Below are positions 47,100 through 56,700 of a stretch of 64,000 nt of DNA, piece after piece (the stretch's first letter is position 1; each line of letters opens with the position of its first letter). Made by a program: the position numbers and the translations under genes. The notes under the pieces were generated by a model. The model saw only the letters and a list, made by a program, of their open reading frames with translations, did no database searches and was not told where the DNA came from. The DNA comes from Cerrena zonata. Its lineage: Eukaryota > Basidiomycota > Agaricomycetes > Polyporales > Cerrenaceae. Location: contig JASBNA010000031.1 in the NCBI GenBank assembly GCA_038087015.1, positions 186,001-250,000 of the forward strand, given 5' to 3'.

Positions 47100-48185
47100 G
47101 GTAAAAGCGTATGTTTCGCAAACCATTGCCATCCACTCATCCGTCGCCACAAACACGGTGAATTGTAACCTCTACATTGATTGACCCGCCGGCATCTGCA
47201 AGAGAAACCCACACATCATCATATCCAGATGAGAGTATCGGGGACGGAGATGAGAGAATGGTCATTGCGACTTGCGTCCGTGATGTCCGCCACAACCGCC
47301 GACACTTCGGGATTATCACAGCGCAATCTATATTTGCTGGTAATGTTAGTACATGTACACGACATCGGAGTACATGGACGAGCATGACTACGCTGCGCGG
47401 AACAGGCGTCGCATCGCAACGGATCAACTGGTTGTTTCCCACAATCCAAGTAGCCGAATACACACAACGAATGCGTGGGTGGCATGGTAGAGTGGAACGG
47501 ATTGCACTTGATGACTTTCATAGTTGTGCTGTTTGGTTAAGGAATACGCGTATGTTGTAGAAAGCTCTCGTTGAGCTTCTCCACCAACACCTGGACAAAT
47601 GTCCGAAGGAATGACGTGACAGTCCTCATCCAGTTCCAAGGCTGGGTACGTAGTCGAAACATGGTACTGAATTTCTAAAACCGATGCACAGCGGAACAAC
47701 AAGTAACTACAAAGAGTAGAGTTTGAATAAGTTCAACGTCGCACGAGTGATTAAGGATATTCCTCGTACATATGATCTTTGCCTATCGGGAAACAAACAT
47801 ATAGTTGGTTATTCTATCCGAGCCACGCTGTGCTTGCCATCTCCGAGAACCCAAAAGCAACTTGTCCGCCACTGGTCCGCCACCAGGCATGTACGAACGA
47901 GTATATAAGGCCGGCTGTGGAGTTGTTACGTACTGGATGACATATGCGCCAGCGGGACTCAGATCGTGGACGGGACATGTTTCAGGATCGCGTCCACTTC
48001 CAAAGAGCGAAGAGCAAGAAGCCCAAACATATCCAAGTGTGTACGAGATAACTCAGAAGCAAGTATTCTGTCATGCAAGCTAAGTTCCCATGATGGCTGT
48101 CAATGTGTGAGAGTGAGGAATGTTGAGTACGACGATGTTAGTCACATACCTTTATTTCTAGATTGATGGACATCTGCCTGTAGAA
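47100..48185 (-). pseudogene. Family 2 remnant upstream of copy F (right arm)
   Basis: Inverted counterpart of 15950-17040. On the minus strand the block near 47800-47990 reads DPETCPVHDL, PAGAYVIQYVTT and YMPGGG. The next block (47540-47660) is open and reads QYHVSTTYPALELDEDCHVI then PSDICPGVGGEAQREL; the left copy has stops here. The last block before copy F reads FVATDEWMAMVCETYAF. Relative to the left copy there are small insertions and deletions that break the joined frame, for example a two-base loss near 48035. The plus-strand frame at 47805-48083 is also open, so the strand is not proven. Probably a decayed gene; the degree of sequence retention is notable. Confidence 0.35.
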
Positions 48186-48772
48186 TGATCCGTGACATCA
48201 TAAGAGCATGTTGAGAAGCACCAAGTGATGAGCATACATCATTATACATCGTAAGCTCTGCAATAGTATCATCTGTAGTGATCGTTGGTCACGAAGTTTA
48301 CTCAGGCAGACGAGAAAACAGGGCGTGTGTGTAATTACTACTAATCGATGTCACCGTAACTCGCAAGTAATAAGTCTTCTTTGCTACGAGAGTAGTGAAA
48401 GCATCCTGAGCGTAGCTTTCAATGAGTCATGACAGTCGTGTAGCTCAATGTAAGTATCGCAGACTCAGTCCCAGGGCTTGCCACACCGAACGGCTGTCGA
48501 CATGGGCTATCTTATCTTAGCGGCTATGAGTCTATGACCCGGATCGTGGTGAAACCACAGACCTGACTGGGACTGACACACATATTCCATTTTGTACATC
48601 ACCTCGAGTTAAGGAAAGTGGCATATATATTCCCAAGAAATACGCAATATTATTGAATGGACTGTGTCTACGGTACTCATTTTTTCCCAGCCTCAAATGG
48701 TTTTCCCGCTTTGGAAAGGGTACTATCATTTGGTGTGTATAGGTTCACCGGAATGTGCAGGTCGTTCATTTA
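48186..48772. other. Intergenic, nothing recognised
   Basis: Lies between the family 2 remnant and the stop of copy E. No features beyond short frames. Confidence 0.45.
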
Positions 48773-49704
48773 TCACGCATGAGAGGCAAATGCTTTTAGG
48801 TCAGCCGACATGACGGCTAGCCATTTTGCTTCCCTTTGAACATCCTGGACGGAAACCTGTGGGTACGGACACGTAAGTATACCACCATCCGTTACACGAG
48901 GTTAATTTCTTACATTCCCGATGTCCAAATCGACTCTGAAATTATCCAGAGATTGACAAATCTATAAACAAATTCATTTTGATATTCTGGTATGAATAAC
49001 AGATCTTACCCACCTGTTCATAGAAGCCGTAGAGTGTACGTGTCCCTCCCAAAATGATATCCAAATTATGGTGAATAATCGCTGGGTTGAGCCCCAAATG
49101 TTGTATGCTCTGCTGTGTGATGTCTAGTGCGACTTGCAGCTCCTCCACGCTTTGCTGCAGGTTTCTTACGATGCGCATCTTATTCCCGATCAAGGACGGA
49201 CGGTCAGGGTCTGGCTATTGAGGTGTTATGATGTTAACTAAAACACGCAGTGTATCGACGACATATGACAATCAGCCTTACTGCGTAGAGGAATCTGTCG
49301 ATAACGAGTTTCTTCGCATCGATCGAAGTAGTCTGTTGGAGTAGATTGCTCAGGACGTTGCCGAGCAGGACTTGTAATTGTCAGTATGGTAACAGTCAAA
49401 GTTGTTCAGGGACAACTCACAATCCGCCGTTTCATATGCTTGGAAAGCAATATTTCCGCGGAAGGCGGCTACTGTGGTCTGTAATGTCTGAAGAAAAAAA
49501 GAAAAAAAAAGATTGTGTCAGTGAACCGAGGAAATTGATTGTTTTAAAAGGAACACGGAGTACATCGTGGCATGAACGAGCAGCGGGGTCGTAATAGAAA
49601 ACAGAGGACGGCTGGGAAGCGTTCCATTGAAGTCCTCTGAGTGGTTCCCAAAGCTGGGAGATGGCCTGTTGGACGACTTGGAACTGGGTGCAAGTGGTAT
49701 TCAT
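48773..49704 (-). CDS. Family 1 protein, copy E (209 aa, unknown function)
   Basis: Exons: 49564-49704, 49421-49487, 49282-49370, 49014-49214, 48914-48961, 48773-48856; phases 0,1,0,0,0. Exon 1 begins MNTTCTQFQVVQQAISQL and contains FYYDPAARSCHD. Exon 3 reads FLLGNVLSNLLQQ. Exon 4 has the long form with PDPDRPSLIGNKM and continues NLQQSVEELQVAL and TLYGFYEQ. Exon 5 reads ICQSLDNFRVDLDIGN. Exon 6 carries REAKWLAVMSADLKAF. It belongs with copies G and C. No counterpart is present at the matching place on the left arm (15.1-15.9 kb), so it was gained on the right or lost on the left. Intron 1 contains a long T-rich tract before its acceptor. Confidence 0.86.
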
Positions 49705-49777
49705 GGATATAGGAACCTTGTGTGGTGGTCAAGATACCCTGTTGAGTGAATGTCCTAGTATAATGTTGACTGCACCT

Positions 49778-49784
49778 ATTTATA
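49778..49784 (-). promoter_or_regulatory. TATA box of copy E
   Basis: TATAAAT on the minus strand within TTGTATAAATAGG, 80 bp before the start codon. Confidence 0.65.
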
Positions 49785-51487
49785 CAATAGAGCTAGGCTG
49801 CAGGCAATTTCCGCAGCCAGACAGAATGCATTTGTTCATGGTGTGATTGAGATATTAGGCTACCAATCTGATATACTCTCCGCTCAAATGTCCGTACTTT
49901 TCAACCCTGGAATGTATAATACTACCCTCCATTTCCGGTCATGAAGCATCGTAACATATGCGCTCAAGACAGGATATTAGGGTTGTGAAAACTGTCTCCC
50001 AAGCTCGTTGCACGGCGGATGTAAGATATATAGTTGCTATACCGATACCAAAGAAGGTCGCCATAGAACCTATGTAATTCAGCATACTGTACGGGAAGGA
50101 GGTGGGACACAATAGAACTTACTGCAGGCTCTTGAAATGAATGAATGGTATATGGGGGTGGGGGTCTGAGACGAGGTATCAGCGCCGCATGATGCGAACA
50201 AATCCTTTTTCGTCAACGCTATTTACATTGCTCTGGAGATTTTGCGGATACACGCGCCGGATTTACTCATGTGCCCTTCATGTCTTCATTACTTGCAAGT
50301 CATGCGCGACCCACGAGACCGTAAAACAGCAATTCGAATGCCAAAATCTGTGAGAACACATATAACACGTTGTGAGACTCAGCAACGGCTGGGGCCAGAA
50401 AAGCTCATTGACGAGAGTCTGAGGAAGAACAACAGTGTGCCAATGATCACTGTCAACGAATGAAACCGGGAGTAAACAACAGCAAGACTACAAACAGGTT
50501 CTTACCATAGAGAATGGACTTCCCTCTACGTATTGAGTTGAGTAGCCGGGCACGCCGATCTTGATGAAGCCAGGCGACGAACTTGACTACTAAGATCCGG
50601 ACCATGGCGGACATTCAAATTATTATGGAAGAGGGTTCAAAGAATGTTTCATGTGCCGAACCTTCTGAGAAATGCCAAGCAACGTCGATTCTTTTGAGGT
50701 TCGGGGCGTTCGGTGTTTCTTGTCGTCTACGGTTGAAAGTTCAGCAAGATAAAAGGATCGGAGAGGCAGTAAACCTACGGCATAGTTAACACAACATGTT
50801 CCAGTGATCATCGAGTACCATCAGCTCATCTGAAAGGTCAGGTAAGAGCCCTATCTAATTTCACCAGGGACGTAACGATGGGCAACACAGGACAGTGGGG
50901 ACGTGAACTTTAAAACTTCAGGGGGACTCGGAAGTTAGGATTTGATGCTTTGATATTTCAGTAATAGAAGCACTTCAGTTACAAGTCGTGGTTTCTGCAG
51001 CCATAGATAGCTGTATATCATGGTGCCTTGGTCATGGTGATCTTGCGTTGTTAGATGTCATCTACCAGAGGTACTACTCCGTAGACGGCAGACGCGTAAC
51101 GACAGAGACTTGAAAGCCTACGATGGTACAAGTACGTAAGTTTAGCTCGTCCATATTGATTGATGTATGTGCAATTTTTAAGCATACTTTCGGCGCACAT
51201 CATCGACCAACGAAATCAAGGTGGGATCTTCAAGTTCAACTCGAAGTTCGCTATTTGAATTGAAGGCAATACGTATTTAGCGCCTCTAAAACTCCCACGA
51301 TACTCCAAGTCAAGTACAACATGATCATGATGATGGTACTATATTCATGCGTACGTATATGATATACAACACATAACATGCACAGCGTATAGTCGGAGTC
51401 TATACTTACAGCTCTATAGCATAAACGGAGAACGCTGATGTGAGAATTACATCTGCGAATAGTATACAGTGAATGATTCGTACGTAT
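49785..51487. other. Intergenic, one short zinc-finger-like frame
   Basis: A plus-strand frame at 50242-50463 reads LLMCPSCLHYLQVMRDP and later VRTHITRC, resembling a C-x2-C and H-x3-C zinc ligand set, but it has no supported start, splice pattern or paralog. The rest shows nothing recognisable. Confidence 0.3.
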
Positions 51488-52326
51488 TCAAACATGGGGG
51501 CTAAAGGTCTTGTAATCCTGAGATACTGCGGTGAGCCATCTGGCCTCTCCTTGCATGATTATACTCATATTCTGGAGTGGACTTTCAGCCGGAAAGAAAG
51601 AAAGAAGTCGATCAGTACTTACTGCAGTCTGTTCGATTTCTCCCCTCAATCGAGCACAGATTTCTCGGACCTAAAGCACGTGTAAGGAATTTCTTTCACA
51701 ATACCGAGACGCTACGAGATACCTTTGCGTAAAATCCGTCGATAGACTGAATTCCATTGATGATGGTGGTAAATTGGTTGGAGATTGCAGTCGAATTGGC
51801 ATTGAGCTGCGATAAGGTCGCTGCCTGTGCAACCACATTGTCGCGGAGACGCTCTGTCTCATGTTTGAGGCTCCTAGTAGCAGTGACTTTGGCCCCCAAA
51901 GACTGTATGAATTCGAGTAAGTCAGACTGGAGGTGTAATAAGATCCTGAACGTTTCTTACTTGGACAAAGCGATCTATGATATTTCTCTTCTGTTCAGCA
52001 GTGCTGTTATTCGACAGGTCTCTATAAACGTTGTTCAGGAGATCTATATCTCTGTGTGATCAGTAATGACGTGATTGGCAAAGGAGGAACATACAGTCAG
52101 CAGTGTCAGCAGCTTTTCTCAACACACTACCGCGAAGTGTCCTTATCAAATTCAAGTAGATCTATACTAGCTTAGCACAATTGTTAAGCAGCTCTAGACG
52201 AACCAAGGGACGTACGGTGTGACATGAAGTCAGGTTACCAGAGGGGGCACGGGCTTGAAGGCTTCCCAATATTTCATTGAGCTGTTCGACAACGTCCTGT
52301 GTGACTTTAAAAAGAGGATTCGTCAT
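51488..52326 (-). CDS. Family 1 protein, copy D (190 aa, unknown function)
   Basis: Mirror partner of copy A. Exons: 52216-52326, 52095-52161, 51961-52043, 51723-51902, 51623-51670, 51488-51571; phases 0,1,0,0,0. Exon 1 begins MTNPLFKVTQDVVEQL; exon 3 reads YLLNNVYRDLSNN then NIIDRFVQ; exon 4 carries SLKHETERLRDNV and AISNQFTTIINGIQSIDGF; exon 6 carries EARWLTAVSQDYKTF and ends SPHV. Copy A shares the lengths of exons 3 to 6. Unlike the other seven intact members, no clear TATA box is found 70-100 bp upstream; a family 2 fragment ends just 33 bp upstream of its start codon. Confidence 0.85.
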
Positions 52327-52358
52327 AGCGAGCAAAACCGAGTTTTAGAGTTGTGTAT

Positions 52359-52828
52359 TCAGGAGCTACTAGGAGAATCGATCGAGAGTTGGATGTCGAC
52401 TTGTCCTTTTTTTGCCTCATTAAATACCACCTGTGCTTTAGCAGCATTTCTTTGTGCGGCGAAGTGATATGTTCTGCATACCATTTCAGTATCCGGGTCC
52501 GTTGCCACAGGAAGGACAATGGTAAAGAGTCTGTAAGAACACAAGATCTGTCAAAAATGCAAACATAGCGACGGTAAGGAAATGCGGTTCAAAACGGAGA
52601 GTTTGTAGTTTCGACGTTTGCCACATGTATACAACTACCTCAATTCGTCATAGCATATCGGAGAGGGTATCGTCTCACATAGAGCTTCGTGATCCATGTA
52701 CGGATCGAGCGTGAGTTGCAGAAAGCGCGTCCATACGGGGTGATTGCTAACTGTTACTGAAAATCAAGAAATGATCTTGATAATAACGATCGGAGATTTG
52801 AAAGAGCCAATCGTACCGTAGGATTACA
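52359..52828 (-). pseudogene. Family 2 gene fragment upstream of copy D
   Basis: Two exons can be joined with matching phase: 52639-52756, reading TVSNHPVWTRFLQLTLDPYM and ALCETIPSPICYDEL, and 52359-52530, reading LFTIVLPVATDPDTEMVC then RTYHFAAQ and a final VDIQLSIDSPSSS before a stop. A third block at 52828 and above reads TYAADRSVLAHTLVI, comparable with DRILASEL upstream of copies B and F, but a stop closes it on the 5' side and no start codon is found. VATDPDTEMVC corresponds to VATD...MVCETYAF upstream of copies B and F. Best read as a 5'-broken gene of the same second family; an intact gene with an undetected first exon is possible. Confidence 0.4.
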
Positions 52829-53413
52829 TATGACGAGTGTATGAGCAAGAACACTCCGGTCCGCCGCATACGTCAAGTTTCACATTAAACTTGCATTTTC
52901 TGAGGTGTTGTGTAATTGTAGAAACCGATCTCGGACATCTTTTTGTTGCATTCTGTCATTGAAACCGGGATCTAAACACAGACGGAACGTAGCACTGTAC
53001 TATATTGTTAAAATCAAAGTCATGTATACGAGCTCTAGATATCCACGGACCTTTAGCTCTCCACTCGGGAAGCACTCTACAACGTGCTTTGAAGTATTTT
53101 ACTTTTCAAAAGTCCTCTTTGGTAGTTCGCCTTGTTACGCTGGTAGAGGCGCAATAGCTCCGTTGTAACTGCGGAGCGTGCAATGCAAATCGTAGCGGCG
53201 CTCGTATGGAAGGGGAGCTGCTTGCAAGCGGAAAGGTGGTATTCTTCCGAGTCAACATAGAACTATCATTCCCTAGGACCCTACACGCTACGTGCGTCGT
53301 ATGCTGGGCGCATGCGATGTTCACAATTCCAGGTCAGCGAAACAACTACCGGACCACGAATACGGATGTAGAGACTGCAGTTATCAAACTTCCGTCCGAC
53401 AAAGAGCGAGAAG
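52829..53413. other. Intergenic, nothing recognised
   Basis: Between the family 2 fragment and the inverted-repeat element. Only short frames. Confidence 0.4.
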
Positions 53414-53917
53414 CACGGCACGCAGGACGCTGTCTGACCGAGGGACAGACGGAGTACCGATTTGATCAAAGAGTGGGGATTTTCATCCTACTCTATCGGT
53501 CTGCCAGAAATAATAATAAATTTACAATATGTTACATAACCAGACTTCAAGTCTGTATATTGATAAGATTTGATACCATATTTTCAATTAGTAACCCAAT
53601 TTTCCTATTGTACAGACTCAAAGAGGGATACTGAATCGCTTCCCAAGACAGATTACACAATTGAATGGGAAAAAACAATCTGTCCGCTGCAAAGATTTGG
53701 AATTTGCAAAGAACTTTATCCTACGGAAAGATTGTAATATTAATTCTGTCTATGTAATCAAACATGAATCATTGACAGACTTGAAGTCTGGTTATGTAAC
53801 ATATTGTAAATTCATTATTATTTCTGGCAGACCGACAGAGCAGGGTGAAAATCCCCACTCTTTGATCAAATCGGTACTCCGTCTGTCCCTCGGTCAGACA
53901 GCGTCCTGCGTGCCGTG
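53414..53917. mobile_element. MITE-like element with 143-bp terminal inverted repeats (504 bp)
   Basis: The arms 53414-53556 and 53775-53917 are reverse complements over 143 bp with only about five mismatches, enclosing 218 bp of unrelated AT-rich DNA. The outer ends read CACGGCACGCAGGACGC. The inner ends contain a small palindrome, CAGACTTCAAGTCTG. Both sides are flanked by AAG, a possible 3-bp target-site duplication. Ends beginning CAC with a 3-bp duplication recall CACTA-type elements, but the family is not proven. There is no transposase frame, so the element is non-autonomous. The near identity of the arms suggests recent insertion or ongoing arm conversion. No second copy was noticed in this window. 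Confidence 0.82.
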
Positions 53918-54304
53918 AAGTTCGTAGTGTCTCACGGCGAGTTACTAGATGCACAGCCACTGTACTGTCTTAGAAAGGCAACTCTTGAGGTTCAGATTAT
54001 GTTACTTAGCAATTTGTACGTTTCTGACATGAGATCAAAAATCGTGTATAGGTATCGATGGGTAATATAGTTCCGCTTGACAGTCGTCAGAGCTACTAAT
54101 GGAAGGTCAACCTCAAATATCTCTCAAAAGATGCATCCGTACCGTTTCTCGACATCAAAATCATCAAAATCAGTTTCAACTACAGCTACGGTTACAATAA
54201 AAGACTGCTGTTATCAGCATTACCATCCGAGATTCTTTCGAGGTCTATTGGCCTTACATTGCAGGTTCAAAGCCAACATTCTAGATTAGTACGGCGCGAG
54301 ACAA
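53918..54304. other. Intergenic, nothing recognised
   Basis: Between the MITE-like element and the stop codon of the right GH32 gene. Probably 3' region of that gene. Confidence 0.45.
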
Positions 54305-56539
54305 TTAGAGACCGTCCCACCAAGCTCCATTGTTCGTTAATTCGGGACTGTCCCACACCAAGGGACTGCTGCTGTTTTGAGGTCTTTGAGGCCAAGCTCC
54401 CCCGAGACCAGTCCAAATTTTGATATTCTCGAACTTGGCACTACCTCCATCGGCAACATAAGCGTAGATGTTCAACGCATCGTCACGAGAGGGGTAAACA
54501 CGCGTGGTCAAGGCGAAACGACCGTTAATGAAAATCTCAACCAGCGACCCATCGACGAAGACATCAAAATCTAATGACTCTTCGACGGCCTTTCCGTTTT
54601 GTTTGATAGTGTATGGCGCAAAGCTACCGAAGTACGACGACGTGATGAAATTTCGGATGAGGGTGCTTTGTGATCGGTTGGCGTGAATGTGCTGCTGTTG
54701 CACGTCGTAGGAAATGATGGTCTGCTCCTCACGGTTAGGAGATGCGCGAAGGATGAAGCCTGCGGAGCCAACGATGTTGCTGACGGAAGCCGAGAGGTGA
54801 AAATGGTCAGAAGCGACGGCAGTAGCATTTCTTCCGCTGGTGAGAACCTTGGAGGACGAGAGTGTCATGTTCTGGATACGAATTGGCTCACTACCCTTTT
54901 GCAAGCTCTTGATGACATCCGGAAGGGGACGAACTCCAAGGGTTGTGACTGTGTACGTACCCTTGCTGTCATTCTTCCAGACCGCAGAAGCATTCGCGAT
55001 GTTCGCGGACTTGGGAGCAACAACGTTCTGACGCTTGTGAACGAAGGGCTCACGAGGAAGACCGAGGGCACCTTGATAGCCATTAGGCTTGACAGCATAT
55101 CCACCCAAATCTTCCTCAGACCAACCCCAATTGACACGACGAGAATTCTTGGTATCCAAGAAGGACGTGACGGCATAAAGCTGTAAACAACAATAGTACG
55201 CGTAAGCAACCGCGGTAGTCAATATGATGGGCGAATACGAATACTTACATTACCCCAATCCGCGGCACCAGATGAAATGATATCGAACTGAACAGACCCA
55301 TTCTGACGCTTGCTTACGCTGCCCTCAGCCCAGAGAGCCCAATGTCCATTGGGATGGATCGGAACGTCACCACCCTCGGAACCTGCATTGATCTGCATTT
55401 TGTTTCGATGAGCAGATGTGTAAGATAAAACCGGGTGGATTACTACTTACAAAGTGGTGAACGGTCTTTCCATCACCACCATCTTCCTGCTTCTCAACAA
55501 GAGGAAAGAATCCGGCAACCTCGAAATTGAACCCGTAACTGGCTGTCTTTGTGACGTCGCCACCGAAGGAGTAGTTCGTGGGCACATCGAACAAGGCACC
55601 CAAGAACGTCCAGTTGGTGAGGTTCGATGCAGGAGCAGAGTAGAAGGGCAACCTTGGTCCGACATTCTTTTGGCCGGAGCCCAAAATAGCGTAGTAATGT
55701 GGCTCTTTTTGTCCTAGCAACGTATCCATTTCCGGCCAAGGAAGGAAGAACGGATCTCTCCATCCGGTAACCTGTCTTGGGGGTAAGCGTTACAAAGAAC
55801 TATGCATTCAAAGAGTGTACCGACATCCCATCCCTCAGGAGGAGAACCCAATACAGGGTTTCCTGGGTACTTCTGCCATGTCAAACCACCGTCCGAGGAG
55901 GTAGCCATTGATTGTGTCTCCGTCTGAAGAGGTGTCATATGAGTAACGGGTATTATGAGAAGATGAAAGTTGCCGACTCACTCCCTCGGTATATGGAATC
56001 TATTGCGAGCATACACGTGATTAGAATTGTGGCAATAATGAGTAAATCAATCAACACACCCTCCAATTCGTCGGAAGGTGTTTCACGGCGGTGTAGAACA
56101 ATGTCAGATTACCGTCCTGTTGTCCATGAAGACCGACAGGTTGAGCAGTTCCAGAGAAGACTCCGAGATGGTCAGGAGAGCCGTCGGGCCCGGTCACTAG
56201 GCTTTGGGAATCGCCGTTTTGCCAACCGTGGATGTCGGTCCAAGTTACTAAATCTTTTGAAGTCGCATGTCCCCACGAGATATTTCCCCAGCCGATATGG
56301 TTAGGGTGCCATTGATACATCAAATGGTAGGTCTCAGTAGTGGGGTTGTACATAGCCCCACAGGGGTCGTTCATCCATCCTGCAGGGGCGATGAAATGGA
56401 ACTGAGGACGCCACCGATTAAAAAGTGTGTTGTTTCCGAGAGCGTTGAGGTCAGAGGTAGGATCAAGGTGGGCCGCAAGTACAGAGCTGGTACAAGCAAT
56501 GGCGACCAGCGAAGCTAGACCCTGAGGAAGCAACTTCAT
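54305..56539 (-). CDS. Secreted GH32 beta-fructofuranosidase, right copy (645 aa)
   Basis: Paralog of the 6.7 kb gene, in mirror orientation, with the same six-exon structure: 56060-56539, 55982-55999, 55825-55923, 55451-55771, 55249-55392, 54305-55180. The signal peptide ends VLAA. Catalytic motifs are intact: WMNDPCG (Asp58), WRDPF (Asp205) and NFEVAGFF (Glu283). In the first 160 residues 141 are identical to the left copy. Differences include one extra residue in exon 3 (KYPGNPV against KHGDPV) and one in exon 6. Intron 1 here has a normal GT donor, where the left copy has GC. A CT-rich leader precedes the start. No transporter lies next to it. The substrate (sucrose, inulin or levan; hydrolysis or transfer) cannot be read from the motifs. 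Confidence 0.9.
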
Positions 56540-56700
56540 GATGCTGACTCTGGTGATGTCGAAACGTTCTTCCTCAGTATTAGGGGAGAAGGATGGGGGG
56601 AGGAGTGCAGGATATACTCTCATAATATTCTACGCGCCCGGTGAATTATCGGGCGCGATTCTGAACCATCCTAAGAACTGCGAAGTCTTGCGAAGCGTGA
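56540..56700 (-). promoter_or_regulatory. Leader of the right GH32 gene
   Basis: Pyrimidine-rich on the minus strand (CACTCCTCCCCCCATCC) and alignable with the leader of the left copy. A TATATCC lies about 75 bp before the start. Confidence 0.4.

Noticed and set aside
48437..48480. tRNA-like TGTAGCTCAATG
   Set aside because: No cloverleaf can be completed.
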